The notes under the pieces: model-generated
What the model was told of the DNA's origin: nothing
The model's input: only the letters and a program-made list of their open reading frames with translations
Database searches by the model: none
Shown: positions 35,754 through 43,248 of the stretch, in pieces
Layout: each line of letters begins with the position of its first letter
Numbering within the stretch: the stretch's first letter is position 1
NCBI RefSeq assembly: GCF_002892535.1
Contig: NZ_CP024847.1
Coordinates: 2,046,001 to 2,110,000, forward strand
Direction of reading: 5' to 3'
DNA length: 64,000 bases
Source: Aquella oligotrophica
Lineage (GTDB): Bacteria; Pseudomonadota; Gammaproteobacteria; Burkholderiales; UBA11063
Program-made: the position numbers and the translations under genes

Positions 35754-36464
35754 TTACCAAGGAAGAAGTGCAGATTGGGCGATTGATATACCATGTGGCG
35801 TATATGGCACAAGCGGTGCATCAGCAGGCAGATTGCAGTCTGTAGTCGGACTATGCCATAAGCAAAAGTACTCTGATGCCCCTTCAAGATTAGTTCCAAC
35901 ATTACCACTAGAGTCAACTTCTTTAAGCCAGCCATTGGTGGTGTGCCCTGGAGAAATTGGCTGATCATTCGAATGAACCCAGTGAATTCCATTATTCGCC
36001 TGAAAAACTGAGCCACCTTTAAACGGTGTTTGAGAATAAGTCAAACCACAAGCTTCAATAACCTGCCCTACCTGTAAGCTAGATAATGGTGCAGGAACAG
36101 CCTTATTTGGTTGAGCCTGATCATAACCAGCGGCAAAAACATTATCAGCAGCAATTTCATAAGCATCTGCCGGATTGCTATCATTAAGTGGCTGTACCAA
36201 GATATGCGTATGCGAAAGTAAAATCCCTTGATTTTGTGCCTTGCCATCAACTACTAGTGGCTGAATGGTTTTGCTCCCTACATATGCTGGGGTAGCCTCT
36301 ACCGTTCCAACTAGCAAATGTGCGCCAACAGCTTCACAACTAGCAACATCAGTAGCAAACTGTGCAGGAGGAGCCGGAGGAATTGGCGTGACGTCATCAT
36401 TATCAGCAAATGCGTTAAAATTTACACCAGTAACTAAAGTAAGTGCGATTAAAAGTTTTTTCAT
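35754..36464 (-). CDS. Exported protein of unknown function
   Basis: A 236-aa precursor with a Sec signal peptide cleaved after AFA (residues 1-20), a short proline-rich start (TPIPPAPPAQ), four cysteines and no membrane helix. The stretch HTHILVQPLNDSNPADAYEIA and the tail HGISIAQSALLPW are distinctive but I know no family. Mature part is neutral and probably globular, in the periplasm or outside. Its own terminator follows. AAGGGAAGAA upstream of ATG serves as ribosome site. Confidence 0.65.
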   Translation of the reverse strand: MKKLLIALTLVTGVNFNAFADNDDVTPIPPAPPAQFATDVASCEAVGAHLLVGTVEATPAYVGSKTIQPLVVDGKAQNQGILLSHTHILVQPLNDSNPADAYEIAADNVFAAGYDQAQPNKAVPAPLSSLQVGQVIEACGLTYSQTPFKGGSVFQANNGIHWVHSNDQPISPGHTTNGWLKEVDSSGNVGTNLEGASEYFCLWHSPTTDCNLPADAPLVPYTPHGISIAQSALLPW

Positions 36465-36649
36465 AATTTCTTCCCTTTAAAGATTTTTGTTTTTTGCTGA
36501 CGATATTTTCACCGAAAGTAGTTTTTTTTAAAATAGTACTTTTACTCTATTCTAAAAACGCTTATCACCCGCGCAAAAACACTATTTCCATTTTAAAGAA
36601 GAAAGAATAAAATACCGCTATCAAAAAATGTAAATCAAGGGAAAAGGTC

Positions 36650-36853
36650 ATGAAAAAATTCATAATTACAATCTTAACTATAGCCTGTCTAGTTGCGTGC
36701 AAAAATCAGGTATCAGAGTCACATAATGGCATCTTTAATGGATTAAAACAAATAAGCTATATAAAACATAATCAAATAAAAAGCATACAATCTGAGCAAG
36801 TGACTATCGGTGAAGCCTTAGTTACAGCTAATACCCAAGAAGCCACAATATAA
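36650..36853 (+). CDS. Small lipoprotein (67 aa)
   Basis: MKKFIITILTIACLVAC is a lipoprotein signal with lipidated Cys17, followed by a 50-residue polar mature part rich in Gln, Ile and Ser. GGGAAAAGG precedes the ATG. Its stop codon overlaps the left arm of a terminator hairpin into which the IS3-family element has inserted. Possibly an entericidin-like or outer-membrane peptide; no function known. Confidence 0.6.
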   Translation: MKKFIITILTIACLVACKNQVSESHNGIFNGLKQISYIKHNQIKSIQSEQVTIGEALVTANTQEATI

Positions 36854-36893
36854 AAAGCTGCCAGATTGATCTGCTCCCCAAATAGTGGACAGA

Positions 36894-37721
36894 TTATAAA
36901 AAGCCTCTGGTAGATTCAAAATGGTTTCGATATTCAATCGGAGCCATTTTTCTTAATTTGCGCTGTATTCTATCATTATTATAAAAATAGATATACTCAT
37001 CAATTAATAATTTTAATTCTTCGTAAGTACTTATTTGCTCTAAATAAATACTCTCACTTTTCAAATGTCCAAAGAAACTCTCAATACATGCATTATCCAA
37101 ACAATTACCTCTCCTGGACATGCTCTTTGTTATACCTAGTGATTTTAATAAAGATGTGTAGGCAATAGATGTGTACTGTGAACCTTGATCACTATGTAGA
37201 ATAAGCTGATCATTACTCATACTTGGGAATGCTCGTTTGATAGTCTCTATTACTAGCGGATTATCATTGTATTTACTTAGCTCATATGATTTTACTTCAT
37301 TGTTAAATAAATCATAAATTACGGAGAGATAATAATTTACTCCTCTAACCTTTAAATAAGTAATATCAGTAACTAATTTTCTATTAGGTAAATTGCTTTG
37401 AAACTTCCGGTTTAGAATATTAGCTGCCAGTAAATTTTCATTTCCAAAAAAATTACGCTTCTTTCTAATCCTAGACTTTAGGCCAAGTTTGCGCATTAAG
37501 CGTAAAACCTTCTTATAACTTATTACCATACCTTGCTTTGATGTTAAAGTATCACGTATTCTACGGTAACCATAGCGACCTTTACTTTTAATGTAGATAG
37601 CTTTGATACTATCCATTACCATAGTTTCTGTTAACACAGCTTTATTACGGTTGGCTAATAAATATTTGTAATATCCGCTCCGGGATACACCAAAAAATTT
37701 GCAAGCAGATATAATAGACAA
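36894..37721 (-). CDS. IS3-family transposase OrfB (DDE integrase domain)
   Basis: The 275-aa frame holds the rve catalytic core: TDITYLKV (first Asp), LHSDQGSQYTS (second Asp) and DNACIESFFGHLKSE (Glu), the DDE triad in IS3 spacing, plus an N-terminal HTH_21 region (YGYRRIRDTL). The frame is open further upstream and overlaps the end of orfA in the -1 frame. It is most likely produced as an OrfAB fusion through slippage at the A5 run near the orfA stop, so the TTG at 37721 is only a formal start. Confidence 0.93.
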   Translation of the reverse strand: MSIISACKFFGVSRSGYYKYLLANRNKAVLTETMVMDSIKAIYIKSKGRYGYRRIRDTLTSKQGMVISYKKVLRLMRKLGLKSRIRKKRNFFGNENLLAANILNRKFQSNLPNRKLVTDITYLKVRGVNYYLSVIYDLFNNEVKSYELSKYNDNPLVIETIKRAFPSMSNDQLILHSDQGSQYTSIAYTSLLKSLGITKSMSRRGNCLDNACIESFFGHLKSESIYLEQISTYEELKLLIDEYIYFYNNDRIQRKLRKMAPIEYRNHFESTRGFL

Positions 37722-37768
37722 ACCAGATGTAGAAATATAGCTCTCAATAACACTAAAAGACAGAGATT

Positions 37769-38110
37769 TTATTTTTCCTGTTTGTCTCTTAGCTCCTTCA
37801 ACTTTTTTAGTAGAAATAGCTCTCCTTTTAGCCTCATATTTTCATGACGCAACGCCTCAACTTCTGAATTAAATCTTTCTTTCTTTGGTCGGCCGTGAGA
37901 GCTATGGTTGTTATGCTTGCCACGACCATCTTCTAAACCTGAAGCACCATAAAGTCGAAACTTCCTTATCCAATCTTTTATTATGCTTATCTCTAATTCA
38001 TATTCTACAGAAAGTTGGGGACCTGTTTTACCCTCATTTAGATACTTATTAACAATAAGCAATTTAAATTCTCGGGTATATGTTTTGCGATGTTTATTTT
38101 GTGTGTACAT
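37769..38110 (-). CDS. IS3-family OrfA (helix-turn-helix)
   Basis: A 113-aa protein with an insertion-element HTH (YTREFKLLIVNKYLNEGKTG, then IIKDWIRKFRLYGASGLEDG), a basic GRPKKE linker and a leucine-zipper-like end (EVEALRHENMRLKGELFLL). It binds the terminal repeats and provides the N-terminal part of the OrfAB transposase. Confidence 0.92.
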   Translation of the reverse strand: MYTQNKHRKTYTREFKLLIVNKYLNEGKTGPQLSVEYELEISIIKDWIRKFRLYGASGLEDGRGKHNNHSSHGRPKKERFNSEVEALRHENMRLKGELFLLKKLKELRDKQEK

Positions 38111-38224
38111 AAAAAAACTCCCTACGAGTAGTTAAGTATAAAGGGCTTTCTTTATACTTGTCTACTTTATAGGGAGCAGATCAAGATGGCAGCTTTTTAT
38201 CTCTTTCTTAATCACTATTCCAGT

Positions 38225-39052
38225 CTACCAGAATTTCATAGCTGTTCCAGCTACAGCCCTAGACTTAAGAGCAGGTGCATCACACACATTTTGTGCCTGT
38301 CCATTATTAAATGGAATCCATGGTCCCCAATTCTGTTTTTGATATACTTGAGATGGTGACTGGTCTTTTATGCTAGAATCAATTCCATAACAAGCTACAT
38401 AGGTTTGTCCATTATCGGTTACTTCTGGGTAAACTTGAGCATTAACATCGTTACTCCAAAATGTAGTGTAAAGAGTTCCACTTACCCAGTTACCATAATC
38501 AGCAATATACATTCCTGAAGTAGTCTTAACCGGTGTTGGCGTTGGTGCTGGAGCTGGTGCGGGCTTAAAGTCACTTACAGCAACAATATCTACCTTTGTT
38601 AAATTATCGTAGCTTGAAAGTTGACAGGTAATTCCTGCGCCACCATCTGCACGGCAGAAGCCACCTGCTACAACCTGGTTTTGAGAATTCAGAAAATTAT
38701 CAAATGACCCAGAATAATTAGCAGTTGAGCCAATATAAGCCGTATACTGAACTTTATAGTTTGCTAATGCTGAGCTAGAAGTGCTCGCAGTTGCTTGTAA
38801 AACTTGATAGCTATCTTTTTTCATTGAAGCTAAGCGCTGTTCTGCTGTAGCATTTAGTTTATAATTAATTTCATAGTTAGTATAAGCATCCAGATTATTA
38901 CAGTCAACTTTATTCATAGCGGCAACCGTACAAACTGTCGTACCATTTGTTTTTACAACTAGATCAAGATTACTTTGGTTAGCAATAGTAGCAGTATAAG
39001 CAAAAGCATTTGCACTAACTAACATTCCTAAAGTAGTAATTAATTTTTTCAT
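38225..39052 (-). CDS. Exported protein with Pro/Ala linker, unknown function
   Basis: A 275-aa precursor with a signal peptide ending AFA (residues 1-18). An N-terminal beta-rich domain (ATIANQSNLDLVVKTNG onward, to about 165) is joined by a PAPAPAPTPTPVK linker to a C-terminal domain starting SGMYIADYGNWVSGTLY. Both domains hold cysteine pairs. The two-domain plan with a proline linker is common in secreted carbohydrate-active or binding proteins, but I recognise neither domain. A dyad motif lies 78 bp upstream of the start. Confidence 0.62.
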   Translation of the reverse strand: MKKLITTLGMLVSANAFAYTATIANQSNLDLVVKTNGTTVCTVAAMNKVDCNNLDAYTNYEINYKLNATAEQRLASMKKDSYQVLQATASTSSSALANYKVQYTAYIGSTANYSGSFDNFLNSQNQVVAGGFCRADGGAGITCQLSSYDNLTKVDIVAVSDFKPAPAPAPTPTPVKTTSGMYIADYGNWVSGTLYTTFWSNDVNAQVYPEVTDNGQTYVACYGIDSSIKDQSPSQVYQKQNWGPWIPFNNGQAQNVCDAPALKSRAVAGTAMKFW

Positions 39053-39129
39053 GATGACTCTCCGTTAAAATTAAAATTGGGTTTAGCTATTTACTAACGA
39101 TATTCTATCAACTAATAAATCATTTGCTA

Positions 39130-39150
39130 ACCGTCCAAAAATGACGGGAG
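39130..39150. promoter_or_regulatory. Dyad-like motif, copy 3
   Basis: ACCGTCCAAAAATGACGGGA: CCGTC and GACGG are inverted around CAAAAAT. Located upstream of the minus-strand exported-protein gene; related to 24327 and 26201. Confidence 0.45.
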
Positions 39151-39196
39151 TCATATTTTTTTAAAAAATTTGAAATAAAAACCCGTGGGTTTAAAT

Positions 39197-39228
39197 AAAA
39201 TGCCAGTATTTAATAATACTGGCATTTT
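39197..39228 (-). terminator. Terminator of the 449-aa lipoprotein gene
   Basis: AAAATGCCAGTATT (39197-39210) and AATACTGGCATTTT (39215-39228) form a perfect 14-bp stem with a 4-nt loop; the minus strand continues into ATTTAAA. About 40 bp after the stop at 39268. Confidence 0.85.
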
Positions 39229-39267
39229 ATTGCTCAATCCTAAGATATTTAGTTCAGCTTACTGTTA

Positions 39268-40617
39268 TTAATTAGCAAAGTCATCAATATCCCACACTAG
39301 ACTGGTGTGTCTATCAATAGAAAAATCAGCATATGAATCATCGTATGGATAAGCATATGCATTTTTTGTATTTGGGTCACTATGAATAAGTTGAACATAC
39401 GGACTGCTTTCAGCAACTGTACACGTTTGATAAGTGTTATAGGCTCCAGCACAATTATACTCATCTTTTACATTTTGATTTGCTGGACTTAAGAAATTTG
39501 CCGTAATAGTTAATGGGCTGTAGCAACCAACAAAAGTTTGTGATTCAAGATTTTGCCATACTTCAAAACCACCTGAAGTTGTAGTTATAGTAGTAGCACT
39601 AAAAACTGATGGTGGCATGGCAGTATTTATGCTATCGCATATAGTTTGTAGTCCAGTAGGCTTAAACCGTGATGCAGGATTTTCCTTGTTAAATAGAAAT
39701 ATTGATTGCGGGGTTGGTTTATTGGGCGACGTATCACGTTGAAAATATCCTAACTGCGCGGAAAATGTATCAGTAGGTAATTTAGGATACAAACTATAGC
39801 TCATATTAAAACCATTAACCATTGAAACATCAACATTAGTAAAGACATTTAATTCATTAATACCAGGGGCTGTAATTTCAAACAAGGTGTTATAGGAGTA
39901 TGCCCCTGCTGGTGGCTGTAATGCTTGCACAGTTATATTGCAGCTAATCACTCCTTGAGATGGTACCATCCACTCATATGTACTCTCTGCATTTAAAGGT
40001 TGGGTTGTTGCGCTACCATTAGTACTACAGCTCGCCGTAAAATACAAAGTTAAATTTGTTTGAGTATTATTATTAATTGTCAGCGTTCTTGAGGCATACG
40101 TTGGAGCGGTTAATGACGCTGTAACTGGTGGCATCATTGGAAATAAATCTGACGAAGCGTTTGCAAATTGGATTGTATTTTCATTACCAGTTTGACCATT
40201 AATTGAATCAAATGATGCAACTACTCCTTTACACCATTGTGCACCAGTATTTGTAGTAACAAACCGCCCATTTTTTACTTGAACGTTACAACCTGTGTAC
40301 CCAGTACTACTACTGCTATCTTGGTATAAATATTCATATGTTCCATCAGATGTAGCATTTTTATATTCACCTAACCATGCATTCTGATTAGAACTATCTA
40401 TATAAGCAACTAAAGTTGATCCCTTATAAACCCACAATGGCAGGTGGGCCCCACCAAAAATCCATCCCAGATAACCGCTCCGCTTTGTATCATCCTCATC
40501 TGGAGTTGGTGTACCCGCTGACGATGTGCTGCCACCATTACATGCAGCAACCGCAAGACTAAATACACTAATACATAGCAATGTAATTAATTTACTCTTT
40601 TTAAGACCACTTTTCAT
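39268..40617 (-). CDS. Large lipoprotein of unknown function
   Basis: A 449-aa precursor with a lipobox VAAC (lipidated Cys26) followed by NGGSTSSAGT. The mature part is beta-rich and Thr/Asn/Ser-heavy, with several cysteines. The stretch MPPVTASLTAPTYASRTLTI may open a second domain around residue 160. Asn at +2 predicts outer-membrane sorting. I know no family. It has its own terminator and faces the divergent GH64-like lipoprotein gene. Confidence 0.62.
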   Translation of the reverse strand: MKSGLKKSKLITLLCISVFSLAVAACNGGSTSSAGTPTPDEDDTKRSGYLGWIFGGAHLPLWVYKGSTLVAYIDSSNQNAWLGEYKNATSDGTYEYLYQDSSSSTGYTGCNVQVKNGRFVTTNTGAQWCKGVVASFDSINGQTGNENTIQFANASSDLFPMMPPVTASLTAPTYASRTLTINNNTQTNLTLYFTASCSTNGSATTQPLNAESTYEWMVPSQGVISCNITVQALQPPAGAYSYNTLFEITAPGINELNVFTNVDVSMVNGFNMSYSLYPKLPTDTFSAQLGYFQRDTSPNKPTPQSIFLFNKENPASRFKPTGLQTICDSINTAMPPSVFSATTITTTSGGFEVWQNLESQTFVGCYSPLTITANFLSPANQNVKDEYNCAGAYNTYQTCTVAESSPYVQLIHSDPNTKNAYAYPYDDSYADFSIDRHTSLVWDIDDFAN

Positions 40618-40742
40618 TCTTGACCCCTTAAAAATAACCTGTAAAACAGTTAGTAATTCTATTGTATCATAAAATGCATGTAGTTAAAACTATAGAAACA
40701 AATTTTCATCTAAGAATATCCGTTTATACTAGAATAACTTAA

Positions 40743-40899
40743 GAGCCTGTTTGCTAAGTCCTAAAGGGCTACGAAATATAACCAAATGGTTAAAAAATTA
40801 TAAGTACTCAGTTAAGAATAACTATTCGCCTCAAATTTCATAATTTTTTATCGCATTTATCATGATCTCTCGCTTACATTAGACTTAGCAAACAGTCTC
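40743..40899. mobile_element. MITE-like non-autonomous element
   Basis: 157 bp bounded by inverted repeats GAGCCTGTTTGCTAAGTC (40743-40760) and its complement GACTTAGCAAACAGTCTC (40882-40899), 17 of 18 matching, flanked on both sides by TAA (40740-40742, 40900-40902) as a likely 3-bp target duplication. It has no coding capacity. GAG ends and a 3-bp duplication recall IS5-family relatives, but no parent element is in the window. Confidence 0.7.
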
Positions 40900-40970
40900 T
40901 AAGAAAAAATTTGATTTCAAGCTAGATTTTTCAAGATACTATAAAAAACACTTTTTCTTTTACCTGAAAC

Positions 40971-41045
40971 ATTATACTAATTTCGATATATTTTGCACAG
41001 CTGCCATTTTGGCAGCTGTGCAAAATATATCGAAATTAGTATAAT
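40971..41045. promoter_or_regulatory. Perfect 36-bp-arm palindrome with outward -10 boxes
   Basis: Arms 40971-41006 and 41010-41045 are exact complements around TTT. Each outer end is a TATAAT facing outward (40976-40971 on the minus strand, 41040-41045 on the plus). The plus-strand box is 36 bp from the start codon at 41081, a natural distance. It may be a symmetric regulated promoter or a long hairpin element. Confidence 0.6.
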
Positions 41046-41080
41046 CCACCTTGTTAATTAACTCACACAAGAGGGGTATT

Positions 41081-43156
41081 ATGAAAAAGCTCGGAATATT
41101 GGCTGCTGGTGTTCTACTAACCGCATGTAATGGTGGGTCTGGCACAGCTTCATCAACACTGGCAAATAGCAGTGCTAAATCACCAGCTACTACAGGCAAA
41201 ATCTCATTAAAATCATCCCCAATAGATCCAAATGCAAAAGCCGGGTATTTACCAGTTGAAATTGTTGATAATACTAAAGTAAACCAAGATATCTATATTC
41301 TAGCTAAAGCAGGCATACCTATAAGTGATGCGCCAGACTCAGAGGTAGAAGACTGCGTAATGGAGTTTGATAGTAATGGCATTGGTAAATGCAACAAAGT
41401 TAACAAAGACACTGACATTATGAAATACGCTAGGGTCAAATTAAAAGATCTTCATCATGATAGTGCTGGTAATATATTAGTATATATTCCTCATGTATCA
41501 TCTGGGCGAATGTTTTTTTCGGTAGCCAGACCTTTAGATTTTACATTAGTTACATCAAAAGATAAAGATGGGCATGACAGTTATATTCGTATAGTTGACC
41601 CTAACCCAGCAGATCGAACTAATCCAAGCTACTATACTATTTTTGATAAAATTGAATATAGTTTCAATAATAATGGTGTTTGGGATAACCCAACCGCAGT
41701 AGATTATTTTTCTATGCCACTTTTAATGGAAGAATCAGACTCACAATCTGAATTTAAACGAGTTGGGATATCAGAACCAAGAGAACAGGTATTTAATCAG
41801 CTTCAGGAATTAGTCAATAGCAAAGATAAAACCCCAACTCATGAGTGGGGCAAATTATTTCTCCGTTATGCTGATTTCTCAGGAAATCAAAGTATCTTAA
41901 GATTCATGTCTCCATCAAAAATGATGGTCTCTGGAACTCAAGAAGAAGAGAAATCATTTAATTTTGATAAAAACTATCTCTCAAACCCTAGTACGTATGG
42001 TTTTAGTTATATAGATTCATTATGGGCATATTATAGCCTGCCAGGTCATGAATTAACCATTGACTGCACGGAAATTAATGGAAAAACTCATTTGGATAGT
42101 TATATATTTAAGGGACATGTAAATGCACAAAATGAATTTATCTTTAGTAACGGTCACGGTAATCAAGTAGTAATTAATAAGCCAGGTGATCGCGGTTCAC
42201 GGGTCTACTTTGGTGGAGCAGGCATAATAAATGCAGATGGAAGTGCTGGCGGTGCATATACACCAGACTCAATAATTGAGCGCGAGATTACCAGTGCATT
42301 TGATGCTGGATTATTACCTGTGCCAGAAGGAACTATTTTAAATAAAAATTATTTTGTAACGCATCATAGTGATTTTTATATTGATAATCCATTACTTAAT
42401 GCCGGACAAACTGGACCATGGTATGATTTATACTCTAAAGCCCTACACTCTTTTGGCGTACCTATCTATACTTTTGCTTATGATGATGCTTTAGGACAAG
42501 ATGGAACTATGCACGATCCAAATGGTGTAAACCCAGGGACAGTCAAAATCACACTTGGTAGTTTAGCTGGAACACATATACCGAATCCATTTGTAGACCC
42601 GAATCATTATAAAGTTACAGTTAATGTTGGCTCTGGAACTAACTTAATTGATATGGCAAGTGGTAGAACACTTAAAAACGGTGATGTACTGACAGATGTC
42701 AGCGTTCCATTTAAAGTTAAATATAATGATAAAGAGCTTAATTTATACTTTAACCCATCACTTGTAACTCCTAGCTCATTCGAGTTTGCAGGAATTATTG
42801 TCAAGAAAGCTAAGGATAAAAATGAAGCTACCATAGATTTCCCTGGATCTTCGGCTGCGCCTGACCCAAGTAATTTTGATAATGATGATCATAATTTATA
42901 TAAACTACATTTTATTCTTGGACAAACAACTACTGGCGTAACAAAAGAGCTCAAATATAATAGCAATGTAATTACAAATAATACTGGTAACTTTAATGAG
43001 GTTAAAAGTCCAATTGAAATAAAAGTTGATAATCAAGAGTTCAAGGTTTATCTCAAAGATAAGGCAGCCGGTACTCTACCTGGCAATGGAGGAATTGTTG
43101 TTGATACAAGCAATCCTGAGTTAGTCCAAGTTATAATACCAGGTCCTGCCTCATAA
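41081..43156 (+). CDS. Lipoprotein with GH64-like (beta-1,3-glucanase) domain
   Basis: A 691-aa precursor; ATG 41081 follows GAGGGG. Lipobox LTAC (Cys16) then NGGSGTASS. From about residue 55 it follows the glycoside hydrolase 64 plan: LPVEIVDNT, then TIFDKIEYSFNNNGVW and VDYFSMPL, and later PIYTFAYDDALGQDGT. Glu192 and Asp208 lie 16 residues apart in the same context as the catalytic Glu154/Asp170 of laminaripentaose-producing GH64. A further 150-residue C-terminal domain is unknown. Probably degrades fungal or algal beta-1,3-glucan at the cell surface. Confidence 0.75.
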   Translation: MKKLGILAAGVLLTACNGGSGTASSTLANSSAKSPATTGKISLKSSPIDPNAKAGYLPVEIVDNTKVNQDIYILAKAGIPISDAPDSEVEDCVMEFDSNGIGKCNKVNKDTDIMKYARVKLKDLHHDSAGNILVYIPHVSSGRMFFSVARPLDFTLVTSKDKDGHDSYIRIVDPNPADRTNPSYYTIFDKIEYSFNNNGVWDNPTAVDYFSMPLLMEESDSQSEFKRVGISEPREQVFNQLQELVNSKDKTPTHEWGKLFLRYADFSGNQSILRFMSPSKMMVSGTQEEEKSFNFDKNYLSNPSTYGFSYIDSLWAYYSLPGHELTIDCTEINGKTHLDSYIFKGHVNAQNEFIFSNGHGNQVVINKPGDRGSRVYFGGAGIINADGSAGGAYTPDSIIEREITSAFDAGLLPVPEGTILNKNYFVTHHSDFYIDNPLLNAGQTGPWYDLYSKALHSFGVPIYTFAYDDALGQDGTMHDPNGVNPGTVKITLGSLAGTHIPNPFVDPNHYKVTVNVGSGTNLIDMASGRTLKNGDVLTDVSVPFKVKYNDKELNLYFNPSLVTPSSFEFAGIIVKKAKDKNEATIDFPGSSAAPDPSNFDNDDHNLYKLHFILGQTTTGVTKELKYNSNVITNNTGNFNEVKSPIEIKVDNQEFKVYLKDKAAGTLPGNGGIVVDTSNPELVQVIIPGPAS

Positions 43157-43179
43157 AATATTATTCATCTATAAAAAAC

Positions 43180-43210
43180 AATAACCCCGCTACTAAGCAG
43201 CGGGGTTATT
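43180..43210. terminator. Bidirectional terminator between the GH64-like gene and hisCB
   Basis: AATAACCCCGC (43180-43190) pairs with GCGGGGTTATT (43200-43210). On the minus strand the stem is followed by GTTTTTTATAG, giving a strong U-run for hisCB; on the plus strand it can end the glucanase transcript. Confidence 0.85.
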
Positions 43211-43248
43211 TGTCGGACGTATTTTTTCCTAAACCATAAAATCTTTTT

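Larger units (their letters stand above)
36867..38183 (-). mobile_element. IS3-family insertion sequence
   Basis: A 1317-bp element with terminal inverted repeats starting TGATCTGCTCCC at 36867 and ending GGGAGCAGATCA at 38183 (the similarity runs on into AGTGGACA versus AGTAGACA). It is flanked by a 4-bp target duplication AGAT (36863-36866 and 38184-38187). It encodes orfA and orfB on the minus strand in the IS3 arrangement, and both look intact, so it may be active. Confidence 0.93.
36852..38198. terminator. Bidirectional terminator hairpin split by the IS element
   Basis: The left arm AAAAAGCTGCC (36852-36862) and right arm GGCAGCTTTTT (38188-38198) are perfectly complementary over 11 bp. 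In the uninterrupted site they would close on an AGAT loop. The hairpin served convergent genes at 36650-36853 and 38225-39052; the IS now separates the arms by 1.3 kb. Confidence 0.8.
40618..41080. other. Divergent intergenic region with two inverted-repeat elements
   Basis: Between the two large lipoprotein genes. It contains the MITE-like element (40743-40899) and the 75-bp palindrome (40971-41045). No ORF with a ribosome site was seen. Confidence 0.6.

Noticed and set aside
35754-35760. Reading the 236-aa exported protein as a copper-binding or cupin protein because of HTHILV
   Set aside because: Only one short His-containing stretch supports this and the rest of the sequence shows no matching metal ligands.
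36894-38110. IS3 transposase as a broken pseudogene because of two frames
   Set aside because: Two overlapping frames in -1 register with an A-run near the junction are the normal programmed-frameshift design of this family; the DDE triad is intact.
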